Part shown: one piece after another, positions 18,756-27,755 of the stretch
How the letters are laid out: each line of letters starts with the position of its first letter
Position numbering within the stretch: position 1 is the first letter of the stretch
DNA from: Bacteroidota bacterium
Lineage (GTDB): Bacteria; Bacteroidota; Bacteroidia; Chitinophagales; Chitinophagaceae
Reading direction: 5' to 3'
DNA length: 64,000 nucleotides
NCBI GenBank assembly: GCA_020161435.1
Contig: JAIUNV010000002.1
Coordinates: 372,001-436,000 of the forward strand
Notes under the pieces: model-generated
What the model saw: only the letters and a program-made list of their open reading frames with translations
Told to the model about the DNA's origin: nothing
Database searches by the model: none
Position numbers and translations under genes: made by a program

Positions 18756-18780
18756 ACACCCTGCTAGCTCAGGGTGTTTT
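18756..18780 (+). terminator. Hairpin terminator upstream of hscA
   Basis: ACACCCTG and CAGGGTGT form a perfect 8-base stem over a short loop and are followed by TTTTAC. The T-tract runs into the hscA -7 box, so terminator and promoter abut. Confidence 0.6.
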
Positions 18781-18787
18781 ACTTTTG
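18780..18787 (+). promoter_or_regulatory. Candidate -7 box of hscA
   Basis: TACTTTTG matches TAnnTTTG and lies 33 bases before the hscA ATG, directly after a terminator hairpin. No clear -33 motif was found. Confidence 0.45.
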
Positions 18788-18820
18788 CGCCCTTCTCAAT
18801 AGTAAAAGCAACACAGTAGT

Positions 18821-20677
18821 ATGGCAAAAATTGGCATCAACATAGCAACCGGTAGTTTACAACAGGCAGAAATGATTGTGGGTATCGACCTTGGCACCAC
18901 CAACAGTTTGGTGGCCATCATTCACCCCGAAAGCGGCCGCCCCGTTGCCCTGAAAGAACACGACAGCAGTTCGCTGGTGCCATCCGTAGTGCATTTCGAT
19001 GCTTTTGGCAATGCCAGCGTGGGCGAAAAAGCCCGCCAGTTTCTGGAAACAGAACCGCAAAACACCATCTTTAGTGCCAAGCGCCTCATGGGCAAAAGCT
19101 ACAAAGACGTGCAGCAGCATGCCGACTTTTTTACCTACAAAGTGATAGACGACGACACCGAAAGCCTGGTGAAAGTGCAGGTAGGCGACCGTTTCTTCTC
19201 ACCCATTGAGCTTTCTTCTTTTATACTGAAAGAACTGAAAAACCGGGCTGAGCACATCTTGAAAACGCCCGTTACCAAGGCCGTGATTACCGTGCCCGCT
19301 TACTTCAACGATGCCCAGCGCCAGGCTACCCGTGATGCGGGCAAGCTGGCTGGCCTTGATGTGCTGCGCATTGTAAACGAACCTACCGCTGCCAGCCTTG
19401 CCTACGGCATTGGCATCGACCCCACCGAAGAAAAAACCATTGCCGTGTACGACCTCGGCGGTGGCACTTTCGATATCTCCATTTTACGCATCAGTCAGGG
19501 TGTGTTTGAGGTGCTGAGCACCAATGGCAACACCTACCTCGGCGGCGACGATTTTGACCGGGCCATTGTGCAGCACTGGGTGCAGCAGAGCGGCCTCGAT
19601 ATGCAGGAAGTACAAGCCAACAAGCAGTTGCTGCAAAGCCTGCGCCTGGCGGCAGAAAGCGCCAAGAAACACCTGAGCAAGGCCGACCATTATCATGCCG
19701 ATGTAAACGGCGATGTACTGAGCATTACCCGTGCCGAATTTGATGCGCTGATTGCGCCACTTATTGACGCCAGCATCCACTGCTGCACTCAAGCCATGAA
19801 AGATGCTGGTCTGCAGCCCAGCGATATACAGGAAGTGGTGATGGTGGGAGGCAGCACCCGTGTGCCTGCGGTAAAAGCCGCCGTGAGTGCCTTCTTTGGC
19901 CGCCCTGTGCACGACGAAGAAAACCCCGACGAAGTGGTGGCCCTCGGTGCTGCGGTGCAAGCCGATATTTTGGCGGGCAACAACAAAGACGTATTGCTGC
20001 TGGATGTAACGCCGCTGAGCCTGGGCATTGAAACCATGGGCGGTCTGATGGATGTGCTCATCCCCCGCAACAGCAAAATACCCACTGGCGCCGGCCGCCA
20101 GTACACCACGCAAAAAGATGGCCAGAGTGGTATGCGCATCAGCGTGTACCAGGGCGAACGTGACCTGGTGCAGGACAACCGCAAGCTAGCAGAGTTTAAC
20201 CTCACCGGCATACCCGCCATGCCTGCCGGACTGCCCAAGGTGGACATTCGTTTTCTCATTAATGCCGACGGCATATTGCAGGTAAAAGCGAAGGAACTGC
20301 GCAGCGGCGTGGAAACCGCCATTGAAGTGCAGCCGCAGTACGGCCTTACCGATGCAGAAGTAGAACGCATGTTACTCGAAAGCATTACGCATGCCAAAGA
20401 TGATATTGCTACCCGTGCCCTGGTAGAAGCCCGCACCGAAGGGCAGCAACTGCTGGAAACCACGGAGAAGTTTATTGGCAAACATGCCGCTCACCTCACA
20501 GTGGAAGAACTCACTGCTACTGCCGCTGCCATGCAGGCACTGCAGCTGGCGCTTACCATGAGCGACAAAGACCTGCTGCACAAAAAAATGGAAGAACTGA
20601 ACGACATTAGCCGCCCCTACGCCGAACGGGTGATGGACATTGCCATTAGCCAAAGCATGAAGGGCCAGAAAATATAA
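18821..20677 (+). CDS. hscA: Hsp70-family chaperone, HscA-type
   Basis: A cytoplasmic Hsp70 ATPase of 618 aa. The nucleotide-binding domain shows GIDLGTTNS near residue 21, the phosphate/adenosine motifs [12 protein letters not shown] and VGGSTRVPA, and the linker-adjacent motif [13 protein letters not shown]. The substrate-binding beta domain follows, with a C-terminal helical lid. The length matches HscA (about 616 aa), the chaperone that releases Fe-S clusters from IscU, and is shorter than DnaK; the long acidic or Gly-rich DnaK tail is absent. No isc gene lies beside it in this window, so the HscA rather than DnaK paralogue call rests on length and domain features. It has its own -7 box and its own terminator, so it is probably monocistronic. 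Confidence 0.82.
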   Translation: MAKIGINIATGSLQQAEMIVGIDLGTTNSLVAIIHPESGRPVALKEHDSSSLVPSVVHFDAFGNASVGEKARQFLETEPQNTIFSAKRLMGKSYKDVQQHADFFTYKVIDDDTESLVKVQVGDRFFSPIELSSFILKELKNRAEHILKTPVTKAVITVPAYFNDAQRQATRDAGKLAGLDVLRIVNEPTAASLAYGIGIDPTEEKTIAVYDLGGGTFDISILRISQGVFEVLSTNGNTYLGGDDFDRAIVQHWVQQSGLDMQEVQANKQLLQSLRLAAESAKKHLSKADHYHADVNGDVLSITRAEFDALIAPLIDASIHCCTQAMKDAGLQPSDIQEVVMVGGSTRVPAVKAAVSAFFGRPVHDEENPDEVVALGAAVQADILAGNNKDVLLLDVTPLSLGIETMGGLMDVLIPRNSKIPTGAGRQYTTQKDGQSGMRISVYQGERDLVQDNRKLAEFNLTGIPAMPAGLPKVDIRFLINADGILQVKAKELRSGVETAIEVQPQYGLTDAEVERMLLESITHAKDDIATRALVEARTEGQQLLETTEKFIGKHAAHLTVEELTATAAAMQALQLALTMSDKDLLHKKMEELNDISRPYAERVMDIAISQSMKGQKI

Positions 20678-20705
20678 CCGCTTCTACCCCAACGGTAAAA
20701 CGAGA

Positions 20706-20735
20706 ACGGTCTTGCAGTGATGCAAGGCCGTTTTT
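20706..20735 (+). terminator. Terminator of hscA
   Basis: ACGGTCTTGCA and TGCAAGGCCGT pair with one G-T wobble over a GTGA loop and are followed by TTTTT. It lies 28 bases after the hscA stop. Confidence 0.85.
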
Positions 20736-20751
20736 GGTTTTGCACGTCTAC

Positions 20752-20800
20752 ATGAGGATTCCGGCGGCAGTGCCAAAGGGAGTTTATTGTAGCAAGCGGT
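20752..20800 (+). repeat. 49-base direct repeat, copy 1
   Basis: Starts ATGAGGATTCCGGCGGCAG and ends GCAAGCGGT. Identical to 20987-21035 except for one base. The two copies flank a 186-base segment carrying palindromic arms. Confidence 0.9.
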
Positions 20801-20808
20801 GTTTTTTT

Positions 20809-20839
20809 CCAGCAACGTCTCCCGCAGGGGACGTTGCGT
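20809..20839 (+). repeat. Palindromic arm of composite repeat, left
   Basis: A 31-base unit starting CCAGCAACGTCTCC and ending GGGACGTTGCGT. It is itself a near-palindrome (AACGTC..GACGTT). Its inverted partner is 20887-20916, differing mainly at the loop bases. Confidence 0.85.
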
Positions 20840-20886
20840 CAAATAAAAGCCAAGGTTAATTTTTACCTATCTGAAAAAACTTCGAT

Positions 20887-20916
20887 ACGCAACGTCCCTA
20901 AAGGAGACGTTGCTGG
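20887..20916 (-). repeat. Palindromic arm of composite repeat, right
   Basis: The reverse complement matches the 20809-20839 unit at both ends (14 and 11 bases), with only the central loop differing. The arms are 47 bases apart. Confidence 0.85.
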
Positions 20917-20964
20917 CAAACCAGTACATTTCAATTCGCATTTATAATTCATCATTCATCATTC

Positions 20965-21002
20965 AAAAAAAAGCCGCCGGCAATCGATGAGGATTCCGGC
21001 GG
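20965..21002 (-). terminator. Terminator of the acyl-CoA carboxylase operon
   Basis: Read on the minus strand: GCCGCCGG, a 14-base loop, CCGGCGGC, then eight T. It lies 37 bases past the carboxyltransferase stop codon. The 5' side of the hairpin lies inside the second copy of the 49-base direct repeat. Confidence 0.88.
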
Positions 21003-21035
21003 CAGTGCCAAAGGGAGTGTATTGTAGCAAGCGGT
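20987..21035 (+). repeat. 49-base direct repeat, copy 2
   Basis: 48 of 49 bases identical to 20752-20800. It ends four bases short of the pccB stop codon and includes one arm of the operon terminator, so copy 1 may be a displaced duplicate of this gene-end sequence. Confidence 0.9.
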
Positions 21036-21038
21036 CTT

Positions 21039-22580
21039 TTAGAGTGGAATGTTCCCGTGTTTTTTACGGGGGCGCTTTACTACTTTATTTTCCAGCATGG
21101 CAAATGCTTTTATCAACTTGCGGCGTGTTTCTTTCGGTTCTATTACTTCATCTATAAAGCCTCTTTCTGCCGCCTGGTAAGGGTTGGCAAACAAGGCCGC
21201 ATATTCAGCTTCTTTTTCCAACAATTTTTGTGCGGGGTCTTCGGCTTCCGAAATATCTTTTTTGAAAATGATTTCACTGGCGCCCTTGGCTCCCATCACG
21301 GCTATTTCGGCAGTGGGCCACGCATAGTTCATGTCGGCACCAATGTGTTTGCTGTTCATTACATCGTAGGCGCCGCCATAGGCTTTGCGGGTAATTACGG
21401 TACATCTCGGCACGGTTGCTTCGCTGAGAGCATACAGCAATTTGGCCCCGTTGGTAATAATGCCGTGCCACTCCTGATCGGTTCCCGGCAAAAAGCCCGG
21501 CACATCTACCAACACCAATAAAGGTATGTTGAAACAATCGCAAAAACGAGTAAACCGGGCACCTTTTCTCGAACTTTCTATATCGAGCACACCGGCCAAA
21601 CTCATGGGCTGATTGGCCACTATGCCAATGCTGCGACCAGCCAGCAAAGCAAAGCCCACCACAATGTTGTCGGCGTAATCTTTCTGCACTTCAAAAAAGC
21701 TATCGGTATCGCAAATGCCGGCTATCACCTGCCGCATGTCGTAGGGCTGGTTGGCACTCTCGGGCACCACGGTTTCCAATTCTTCCCGCAGTTCATTGCC
21801 CAATTCATACGGATATTTTGGTGCAACATCTTCACAGTTTTGCGGCATGTATAGCAACAATCGTTTCACCTGATTGATGCAATCCTGATCGTTCATAGCT
21901 GTAAGGTGCGTTACACCCGATTTGGTGCTGTGCGTAGAAGCACCGCCCAACTCTTCGGCACTCACTTCTTCGTTGGTCACGGTCTTCACTACATTGGGGC
22001 CGGTTACAAACATGTAGCTGGTGTTTTCTACCATGATGGTAAAATCCGTCATGGCTGGTGAGTACACGGCACCACCGGCGCATGGCCCCATAATGGCGCT
22101 GATTTGTGGTATCACACCACTGCTCTGCACATTGCGGTAAAAAATATCGGCATAGCCACCCAGCGAACGAACTCCTTCTTGTATACGGGCCCCACCACTA
22201 TCGTTGAGGCCAATCATGGGCGCACCGGTTTTCATGGCAGCATCCATCACCTTGCAAATTTTTTCGGCATGGGTTTCGCTCAGCGCACCGCCAAACACGG
22301 TAAAGTCTTGTGCAAATACATACACCAGCCGGCCATGCACAGTACCGTAGCCCGTTACTACACCATCGCCGTAATACTGTTGGTCTTCCATGCCAAACTC
22401 TTTGGTGCGGTGTGTTACCAATGCACCTATTTCTTCAAAGCTGCCGGGGTCCATCAGCAGGCTGATTCTTTCCCTGGCGGTGAGCTTTCCTTTTTTGTGT
22501 TGGGTAGCAATGCGGGCCTCGCCACCACCCAGTTTGCCTTGGGCAATTTTATCTCTCAGTATGTCTGCTTTCGATTTCAT
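21039..22580 (-). CDS. pccB: Acyl-CoA (propionyl-CoA type) carboxylase carboxyltransferase subunit
   Basis: Transfers carboxyl from carboxybiotin to an acyl-CoA. A 513-aa crotonase-like two-domain carboxyltransferase. The N-terminal half shows [22 protein letters not shown] and [13 protein letters not shown] (acyl-CoA oxyanion loop). The C-terminal half shows [13 protein letters not shown] and [10 protein letters not shown] (carboxybiotin side). The length and the single-chain layout match PccB/MmdA-type subunits rather than the split AccA/AccD pair. It is the last gene of a three-gene minus-strand operon, 28 bases after the biotin carboxylase, and ends in a strong terminator. The most likely product is methylmalonyl-CoA, but substrate choice cannot be read with certainty. 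Confidence 0.92.
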   Translation of the reverse strand: MKSKADILRDKIAQGKLGGGEARIATQHKKGKLTARERISLLMDPGSFEEIGALVTHRTKEFGMEDQQYYGDGVVTGYGTVHGRLVYVFAQDFTVFGGALSETHAEKICKVMDAAMKTGAPMIGLNDSGGARIQEGVRSLGGYADIFYRNVQSSGVIPQISAIMGPCAGGAVYSPAMTDFTIMVENTSYMFVTGPNVVKTVTNEEVSAEELGGASTHSTKSGVTHLTAMNDQDCINQVKRLLLYMPQNCEDVAPKYPYELGNELREELETVVPESANQPYDMRQVIAGICDTDSFFEVQKDYADNIVVGFALLAGRSIGIVANQPMSLAGVLDIESSRKGARFTRFCDCFNIPLLVLVDVPGFLPGTDQEWHGIITNGAKLLYALSEATVPRCTVITRKAYGGAYDVMNSKHIGADMNYAWPTAEIAVMGAKGASEIIFKKDISEAEDPAQKLLEKEAEYAALFANPYQAAERGFIDEVIEPKETRRKLIKAFAMLENKVVKRPRKKHGNIPL

Positions 22581-22608
22581 GTATGTTGTATTTATGCAGG
22601 AAAATAAA

Positions 22609-24084
22609 TCAATGTGCCAGGCGGCGTTTCCAGCTGGTGGTTTTGTTATTTACCGGTTGCAATACCTGCTGCTGTTGTAGATAATGATGCAGCGCAATAA
22701 TAGCCGCCAGCTTGGCATCGGCTTCTTGCCTCTCTTTCAGCAGGTAGGGTGTGTAGTAGTTTTTTACAAAATGTGTATCGAAGTTGCCAGAGAAAAACGC
22801 ATCATGCTCAAACACAAATGTGCCGAATGGCAGCGTGGTGCTCACCCCTTCTATTTTGTATTGTTTAATGGCATCCAGCATTTTGGTGATGGCTTCAGTC
22901 CGGGTTTTGCCATGCACTACCAGCTTGGCTATCATGGGGTCGTAGTAAATGGGAATGCTCATGCCTTCTTCGTAGCCGTCATCTACCCGTATGCCTTCGC
23001 CCACGGGCTTTTGGTAGCGGGTAAGCGTACCAATAGAAGGCATAAAATTATTGAGCGGATCTTCGGCATACACCCTCAGTTCTATGGCATGTCCGTTGGC
23101 TTTGATATCCTCTTGCGAAATGCCCAACACTTCGCCCCGGGCTATGCGTATTTGTTGCTCCACCAAATCGAGTCCGATAATCATTTCACTCACCGGGTGC
23201 TCTACCTGCAGGCGGGTGTTCATTTCAAGAAAATAAAAATTGCGTTGGTCATCTACCAAAAACTCTACGGTGCCAGTGCTAACATAGTTGCAACTCTTGG
23301 CCACCATCACCGCAGCCTGTCCTATTTTTTCCCGCATCTCTGGGGTAACAATAGCACTTGGTGTTTCTTCCACCACTTTTTGGTGGCGTCGTTGTATGCT
23401 GCACTCCCGTTCGAGTCCGTGAATCACATTGCCGTATTTATCGGCCACCACCTGCACTTCTATGTGGCGGGGTGAGCTTACATATTTTTCAATAAACACT
23501 GAGCCATCGCCAAATGAAGACGTGGCCTCGCTGATGGCCCGTTCCATTTGCTCCTGCATGTCTTCGGGGCGTTCTACAATGCGCATGCCCTTGCCACCAC
23601 CACCAGCCGAAGCTTTGATGAGAATAGGATAGCCAATCTTTGCGGCTACTTCTATGGCGAGGTTCACATCTTCAATGGCTTTATCGATGCCGGGCACCAT
23701 GGGTATGTTGTATTGCTTCACACTTTCTTTGGCGGCCAGCTTGCTACCCATAATGCGCATGGCTTCGGGCGTAGGGCCAATGAACTCAATGCCTGCTTCT
23801 GTTACCTTTTGGGCGAAGTCGGCATTTTCACTCAAAAAACCATAGCCGGGGTGAATGCCATCTACACCGAGCTCTTTGCAAATGGCAATGATTTTATCGC
23901 CGTTGAGGTACGATTGATTGCTGGGTGCGGGGCCCAAACAAACCGCTTCATCAGCATAGCGTACATGCGGACTATTACGGTCGGCTTCGGAGTATACGGC
24001 TACAGCTTTGATGCCCATTTTACGAATGGTACGCATGATGCGCAGAGCAATTTCGCCACGGTTGGCTACAAGTATTTTTCGCAT
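22609..24084 (-). CDS. accC: Biotin carboxylase subunit of acyl-CoA carboxylase
   Basis: ATP-dependent carboxylation of carrier-bound biotin. 491 aa. The N-terminal fold opens with [14 protein letters not shown]. The ATP-grasp domain has the glycine-rich loop [12 protein letters not shown] and the metal/biotin segment [16 protein letters not shown]. The biotin carboxylase C-terminal domain shows [13 protein letters not shown]. The chain is slightly longer than stand-alone AccC (about 450 aa), with an extra tail of roughly 40 residues ending RRLAH. It is the middle gene of the carboxylase operon, so it most likely serves the PccB-type subunit and the neighbouring carrier protein. It could be called pccA, although here the biotin carrier is a separate polypeptide. 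Confidence 0.92.
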   Translation of the reverse strand: MRKILVANRGEIALRIMRTIRKMGIKAVAVYSEADRNSPHVRYADEAVCLGPAPSNQSYLNGDKIIAICKELGVDGIHPGYGFLSENADFAQKVTEAGIEFIGPTPEAMRIMGSKLAAKESVKQYNIPMVPGIDKAIEDVNLAIEVAAKIGYPILIKASAGGGGKGMRIVERPEDMQEQMERAISEATSSFGDGSVFIEKYVSSPRHIEVQVVADKYGNVIHGLERECSIQRRHQKVVEETPSAIVTPEMREKIGQAAVMVAKSCNYVSTGTVEFLVDDQRNFYFLEMNTRLQVEHPVSEMIIGLDLVEQQIRIARGEVLGISQEDIKANGHAIELRVYAEDPLNNFMPSIGTLTRYQKPVGEGIRVDDGYEEGMSIPIYYDPMIAKLVVHGKTRTEAITKMLDAIKQYKIEGVSTTLPFGTFVFEHDAFFSGNFDTHFVKNYYTPYLLKERQEADAKLAAIIALHHYLQQQQVLQPVNNKTTSWKRRLAH

Positions 24085-24115
24085 GCAAAATGTTTTTGCG
24101 TCAATGAAAGAAACG

Positions 24116-24607
24116 TTATTCGAGCACTACGAGAACCTGCCCTTTGTCTACGGCTTGTCCGGCTTTTACCAATACTGATTTGATGGTGGCTGCAGCATGT
24201 ATCATGATGCTGTTTTCCATTTTCATGGCTTCGAGTATCAGCAGGCGGTCGCCTTCCTGCACTTGCTGGCCGGCTTCAACCGACACACTCAATACGAGGC
24301 CCGGCATGGGTGCTTTTACTTCTTTGATGTGCTTGCTGCCGGCAGCGCTGTACCCCATGCTGTCGAGCATTTGGTCGAGGCTGTCTTTGATGTTCACATC
24401 GTAAGTATTGCCGTGCACTTCTACCTGCATGGTTTTGTGGTCGGCAGCGGCATCCAGCACTTTGCCATTCACCGACTGATGCTGGTATATAAGATGGTAC
24501 ACATGGTTAGCTTCCGCCACAATATCGGCTTGTGCCATGTCGCTTTCGGTAAGCGTAAATACAAATCCGTTGGCCTTTACCAGAAAGGCCTGTTGTTGGT
24601 CAGACAT
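24116..24607 (-). CDS. Biotin carboxyl carrier protein of acyl-CoA carboxylase
   Basis: A 163-aa carrier whose C-terminal biotinyl/lipoyl domain carries the biotinylation motif EAMKMEN, with the acceptor at Lys129. The preceding KAPMPGLVLSV strand is typical of acyl-CoA/oxaloacetate carboxylase carriers. The N-terminal 90 residues match the BT-like segment that in animal and proteobacterial enzymes links the biotin carboxylase and carrier inside one PccA chain. Its presence as a separate gene suggests a split PccA architecture. It is the first gene of the operon; the stop lies 31 bases before the biotin carboxylase start. No clear -7 box was found upstream. Confidence 0.9.
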   Translation of the reverse strand: MSDQQQAFLVKANGFVFTLTESDMAQADIVAEANHVYHLIYQHQSVNGKVLDAAADHKTMQVEVHGNTYDVNIKDSLDQMLDSMGYSAAGSKHIKEVKAPMPGLVLSVSVEAGQQVQEGDRLLILEAMKMENSIMIHAAATIKSVLVKAGQAVDKGQVLVVLE

Positions 24608-25300
24608 AAGCGGGGTGATTTGAATAAATGATGCGACTGCTTGCTGTGCAGCAGGCGGTTTTCCGACAGGTCATGGCAATCGTTGCAAGTGTGATGGTGA
24701 ACACGATGTTGCAGTATTAAAATTGGTACAATCTCACCGCTGTCTGTATGACAACAATCATGCGGATGCGTGGCAGAAAATCGTACCATTTACTTAGGCC
24801 TAAACAAGATACAGCCCTTGCGGGGCAAATGCAATGGGACGCGAAAAACAGGACGCGGATGCAAACGGATGGGTTCGGATTTTCACGGATGCATAGCTGT
24901 CGCAGGCCTCCCGGCCTGTGACGGTGCGTTACTAATGCAGCAAAACCAAGAAGGCAAAATACATTAGCCGCAGATGCACAGATTTTTTCGGAATCGAACA
25001 GCTGTCGCAGGCCTCCCGGCCTGTGACGGTGCGTTACTAATGCAACAAAACCAAGAAGGTAAAATACATTAGCGCTGATGCACAGATTTTTTGGTTACTG
25101 ATTGACAAAGAGAGTAACCCTTTGTCACAGGCCGGGAGGCCTGCGACAGAAAATGCAAACCAACAAGGCAAAATAGATTAGCCACAGATACACAGATTAT
25201 TTAGGTTAATCGTTGACTACAATTAGAGAGCAACTTTTTTGTCACAGGCCGGGAGGCCTGCAACAGAAAATGCTGCCCACATCAGACATCCTACATCTCC
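24608..25300. repeat. REP-like palindrome cluster with ~105-base duplication
   Basis: No gene is supported. Four 24-base palindromic units related to GTCGCAGGCCTCCCGGCCTGTGAC lie at 24899-24922, 25004-25027, 25124-25147 and 25241-25264; the last two are in opposite orientation. The sequence after unit 1 (TACTAATGCAGCAAAACC to GCACAGATTTTTT) is repeated after unit 2 at an offset of 105 bases. A degenerate version of the tail (ATTAGCCACAGATACACAGATT) follows unit 3 in the direct orientation. Short open frames across this region consist of repeat sequence. Confidence 0.85.
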
Positions 25301-25303
25301 TCC

Positions 25304-25311
25304 TATCTTCG
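25304..25311 (+). promoter_or_regulatory. Candidate -7 box of the GDPD lipoprotein gene
   Basis: TATCTTCG is close to TAnnTTTG and lies 21 bases before the chosen ATG at 25332. It supports that start over in-frame codons further upstream that fall in a repeat. Confidence 0.4.
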
Positions 25312-25331
25312 CCCTCCTAAAAAATGGTTGT

Positions 25332-26189
25332 ATGATGCGTCGTGGTTTGTATGGGTTGCTTTTTCTGGCAGTGTTGACATTGGGTTGCAGCAGCAGCCGC
25401 AAGAGCAGCAACACGCCGGCTGATTTTTTTCAATACCAACCAGGTAAAGCAGCAGCCATTAGTGCCCACCGCGGTGGCGGCGATTACAAAGGCTACCCTG
25501 AAAACTGCATCGAATCGTTTGCCTGGCTGGCAGCACAAATGCCCGTGACCATTGAATGCGACATCAGCATGAGCAAAGACAGCGTACTGCTGATGATGCA
25601 CGACGACAGCTACAACCGCACTACCACCGGCAGCGGTAAAATCAGCGACTCCCTGTTTGCCTACAGCCAAACCCTGCTGCTGAAAGACAACATGGGCAAC
25701 CTCACCAACTTTCGCATTCCTACATTGGAACAAGTGCTGGCATGGGGCAGCAACAAAGTGACGTACACTCTCGATGTAAAACGCAGTGTGCCGTTTGAAA
25801 AAGTGGTGGCGCTGGTACAGCAATACAAAGCCCATCGCTATGCAGCCATCATTACCTACAATGCACAGGATGCAGCCAAAGTGCACCAGCTGGATAAAGA
25901 CGTGATGATATCCGTAACCATCCGCAACGAAGAGGAATACAACCGCCACAAAGCATTGGGCATACCCGACAACCGCATGATTGCTTTTGTGGGTACCCGA
26001 GAGCCCAACAGTGTATGGCTGCAAACACTGCACAGCAAAGGCATCCGCTGTATACTCGGCACCTTGGGCAACCTCGACAAAATGGCTGCTGCCAAAAGCG
26101 ACACCCTCTACCAAACATGGTACAAAGCCGGTGCCGACATGATGAGCACCGACCGGCCACTGGAGGCATGGAAAGCCCTGCAGCAATAA
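25332..26189 (+). CDS. Glycerophosphodiester phosphodiesterase family lipoprotein
   Basis: A predicted surface or periplasmic lipoprotein of 285 aa that hydrolyses glycerophosphodiesters or a related phosphodiester. The N-terminus MMRRGLYGLLFLAVLTLGC is a signal with lipobox LTLGC. The GDPD TIM-barrel motifs are AHRGG and PENCIESF at the first strand, then ECDISMSKD and LLMMHDDSYNRTT; these give the metal-binding Glu/Asp and catalytic His pairs. The end reads GADMMSTDRPLEAWKAL, the usual last barrel strand. The frame is open further upstream to 25239, but that extension lies in a REP unit and before the candidate -7 box, so the start at 25332 was chosen. Transcribed alone. Confidence 0.88.
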   Translation: MMRRGLYGLLFLAVLTLGCSSSRKSSNTPADFFQYQPGKAAAISAHRGGGDYKGYPENCIESFAWLAAQMPVTIECDISMSKDSVLLMMHDDSYNRTTTGSGKISDSLFAYSQTLLLKDNMGNLTNFRIPTLEQVLAWGSNKVTYTLDVKRSVPFEKVVALVQQYKAHRYAAIITYNAQDAAKVHQLDKDVMISVTIRNEEEYNRHKALGIPDNRMIAFVGTREPNSVWLQTLHSKGIRCILGTLGNLDKMAAAKSDTLYQTWYKAGADMMSTDRPLEAWKALQQ

Positions 26190-26558
26190 CCAAAATACCC
26201 GCTACACGGTATGCGGCTACTAAGTAAAATCCATTTTATTTGAACCTCATTCAACCGACTTTACTGTATTTGACATGCACTAAGTAATGCATTAATGCAT
26301 ACACCTAATTGACCTGACCCCTACACCCACCATGAACAGCGGAGCCCTTCGGGGCTCTGTTTTTTTGAGGGATCAATATCCCTTGTTTATTCCATCGAAA
26401 AAATGAGCAATTGCTACACATGCAGGTTATTTAAACTTAACTTAGAGCAAACACTTTATATCCCCTTTTTCGAATGTTTTTTTTGAGTGCTTGACATTCC
26501 TGATGCAGTTTTTTTATTGAAGTAAGTAGCCACGGTAACCCCCTAAACCTTCATACCA
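26190..26558. other. Spacer with one terminator and otherwise no recognised feature
   Basis: AT-rich spacer after the GDPD gene. It holds the hairpin terminator at 26342-26366 and poly-T stretches near 26460-26520. No convincing RNA gene or repeat family was seen. Confidence 0.6.
26342..26366 (+). terminator. UUCG-loop hairpin terminator
   Basis: GAGCCC, TTCG, GGGCTC form a perfect 6-base stem with a stable UUCG tetraloop, followed by TG and seven T. It lies 150 bases past the GDPD stop. Confidence 0.8.
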
Positions 26559-26879
26559 ATGTCTAACACATTTTACCTGCAACAGCAGAACCCCAACCAG
26601 TTCAATCCGGCTGAACATCCGGCAGTGTTCACAGAAATTGGCAGACTCTTTCGTAGCTTATTTCCGTTTGCTGCCCAAAACAAAGCCAGCCTGCTGGCCC
26701 GGTTTCTTCGCCACCATTCCATTAACAGGATGATTGCCAGCACCAATCCGCCGCTGTTTCACAACATTGTGAATGGCACTACGAGTACTTCGGCCACAGA
26801 GTCGCTGTTTGCGGTGAATGAAGGCAACCAATCTTTTTGCAACGATTTGGAAGCATACATTGGCAGACTCCTTCGCTAA
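26559..26879 (+). CDS. Hypothetical protein, 106 aa
   Basis: Not recognised. A soluble, mildly basic 106-residue protein (start MSNTFYLQQQNPNQF, end EAYIGRLLR) without signal peptide or membrane segment. It contains a helical basic stretch (ASLLARFLRHHSINRM) and a short Ser/Thr-rich segment. The frame begins with ATG after a long spacer and ends 67 bases before the PhnA-like gene on the same strand, so both could share a transcript. Base composition and codon use look like the neighbours. It may be a lineage-specific protein or a chance frame. Confidence 0.45.
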   Translation: MSNTFYLQQQNPNQFNPAEHPAVFTEIGRLFRSLFPFAAQNKASLLARFLRHHSINRMIASTNPPLFHNIVNGTTSTSATESLFAVNEGNQSFCNDLEAYIGRLLR

Positions 26880-26946
26880 GGCATTGCGCAGCATATTCTT
26901 CTGGCAAAAACTTTACATTCGCCGCCAGAAAAAATAACCAACAGTT

Positions 26947-27531
26947 ATGAAGCCAGAAGCCGTAGCGCAGCAGCGCAGCCAGGGAAAATGTGAGATGTGT
27001 GCCGCCAGCAGCCCGCTGAAATTGTACGAAGTGCCGCCGCAAGACATTCCTTCGGCCGACACCGTGATGATGATTTGCGACACGTGCCTACAGCAAATAG
27101 AACAAAAAGCTGAACTGGACCACAACCACTGGCAATGCCTGAGCACCAGCATGTGGAGCGAAGTGCCTGCCGTGCAGGTAGTAAGCTGGCGTATGCTCAA
27201 CCGGCTGCGCAACGAAAGCTGGGCCGCCGACCTGCTTGACATGCTCTACCTCACTGATGAATGGCTGGCCTTTGCCAAAGCCACCGGCGACCACGAAAGC
27301 GATGGCACCGTAAACCTGCACCGCGACTGCAACGGTGCCCAACTCTTTGGCGGCGATACCGTGGTACTCACCAAAAGCCTCGATGTAAAAGGCAGCACCG
27401 TGAATGCCCGGGTTGGCACCGTTATCCGCAACATTCGCCTGGTACCTGATAATGTAAACCAGATTGAAGGCCGTATCGAAAACCAGCAAATTGTGATTTT
27501 GACGCAGTACCTGCGGAGGCAGCATAGTTAG
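26947..27531 (+). CDS. PhnA/YjdM-like zinc-ribbon protein
   Basis: 194 aa. The N-terminal zinc ribbon uses Cys15/Cys18 (KCEMC) and Cys44/Cys47 (ICDTC). The C-terminal half has the PhnA-type SH3-like barrel with DCNGAQLFGGDTVVLTKSLDVKG, RVGTVIRNIRLV and a closing IENQQIVILTQYL. The family was once linked to phosphonoacetate hydrolysis, but the E. coli homologue YjdM has no established enzymatic role, so function stays open. No phosphonate gene accompanies it here. The N-terminal region is extended relative to short 110-aa homologues, with a middle segment around MWSEVPAVQVVSW typical of longer Bacteroidota versions. Confidence 0.85.
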   Translation: MKPEAVAQQRSQGKCEMCAASSPLKLYEVPPQDIPSADTVMMICDTCLQQIEQKAELDHNHWQCLSTSMWSEVPAVQVVSWRMLNRLRNESWAADLLDMLYLTDEWLAFAKATGDHESDGTVNLHRDCNGAQLFGGDTVVLTKSLDVKGSTVNARVGTVIRNIRLVPDNVNQIEGRIENQQIVILTQYLRRQHS

Positions 27532-27720
27532 GGTTGGTAGGTTGGTAGGTTGGAAAGTTGACGAGTTGACGAGTTGATGGGTTGACGAGTTAATTGGTTG
27601 ATTGGTTGATTCGTTAATTAGGTTTCACATTCAACTAACAGGCTCCAACTTGTGAACTCGTGAACTCTTAAACTAGTCCACTCGTAACCACGTGAACCAG
27701 TCACCTCGTCAACTTGTTTC
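27532..27720. repeat. Low-complexity GTTGACGA/GTTGGT repeat and its inverted counterpart
   Basis: Imperfect tandem 7-9 base units (ggttggta, gttgacga, ggttgatt) run from 27532 to about 27615. After a short gap, complementary-type units (gtgaactcgtgaactc, cacctcgtcaacttg) follow. The whole could fold into a long imperfect hairpin between the PhnA-like and PQQ-dehydrogenase genes. A related run (tcaactcattaaccaatcaac) is at 47685-47712. Confidence 0.65.
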
Positions 27721-27755
27721 ATCTACCTTTATCGCCTCCATTTTTACAAATAACT

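Noticed and set aside
18821..20677. Calling the Hsp70 gene dnaK
   Set aside because: Length 618 aa, lack of a DnaK tail and overall HscA-like size favour HscA, although an isc cluster is not adjacent.
21901..22083. Other-strand reading frames over the carboxylase operon
   Set aside because: They overlap strongly supported carboxylase genes and show no domain.
24770..25414. Short frames in the spacer upstream of the GDPD gene
   Set aside because: They are translations of the REP-like units on both strands.
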